A stretch of DNA of 5,862 nt, taken from Arcticibacterium sp051269965. GTDB taxonomy: Bacteria; Bacteroidota; Bacteroidia; Cytophagales; Spirosomataceae. The stretch spans positions 1 to 5,862 of the forward strand of contig JBNMFK010000257.1 of the NCBI GenBank assembly GCA_051269965.1, read 5' to 3'. The notes below the pieces were generated by a model. That model was not told where the DNA came from. It saw only the letters and a list, made by a program, of their open reading frames with translations, and made no database searches. Made by a program: the position numbers and the translations under genes. The number at the start of each line of letters is the position of its first letter. The stretch's first letter is position 1. Of the stretch, positions 5,862-5,862 are shown in pieces.

Positions 5862-5862
5862 T

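Noticed and set aside
1..5862. Genetic code with TAG and TAA read as Gln
   Set aside because: Both intact genes end in TAA and have no internal TAG or TAA, and some broken genes also carry frameshifts.

Overview
The window looks like a chromosomal segment of a Bacteroidota (Cytophagales/Flavobacteriia-type) bacterium. The main reasons are a GMC oxidoreductase of the Cys-cluster type common in that phylum, an exact Bacteroidota -7 promoter match (TAnnTTTG) before the second redox gene, no Shine-Dalgarno sequence before either start, and the end of an outer-membrane beta-barrel gene. The sequence is AT-rich. The phylum call is an inference from protein style and promoter form, not from a database match.

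Layout. From 294 to 1994 (+) lies an intact FAD-dependent GMC dehydrogenase. From 4599 to 5654 (+) lies an intact PaaE-like NAD(P)H reductase fused to a [2Fe-2S] ferredoxin. It is followed by a strong bidirectional terminator shared with a convergent, partial outer-membrane barrel gene (5703 to the window edge, minus).

The 2.6 kb between the two redox genes has no intact gene but is not empty. Read on the minus strand it holds a row of broken genes. From high to low coordinate these are a short uncertain remnant (about 4569-4387), a multi-TM membrane protein split by two single-base indels (4197-3751), a lipoprotein interrupted only by two in-frame TAG codons and followed directly by its own terminator (3600-2938), and a secreted or beta-sandwich-like protein with a frameshift and nonsense codons (2731-2238). 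A very weak fourth candidate lies before the GMC gene (273-18, minus).

How the genes work together. The two intact genes are both redox enzymes, but they are 2.6 kb apart, have separate promoters and lack their usual partners in the window: no gluconate-dehydrogenase subunit 3 for the GMC enzyme and no paaABCD for the reductase. They therefore need not share a pathway. The broken genes were probably a co-oriented set of envelope proteins (lipoprotein, membrane protein, secreted protein). No novel defence system, CRISPR array, tRNA, rRNA or transposase was found. The most unusual feature is the decaying minus-strand cluster and its stop-codon pattern.
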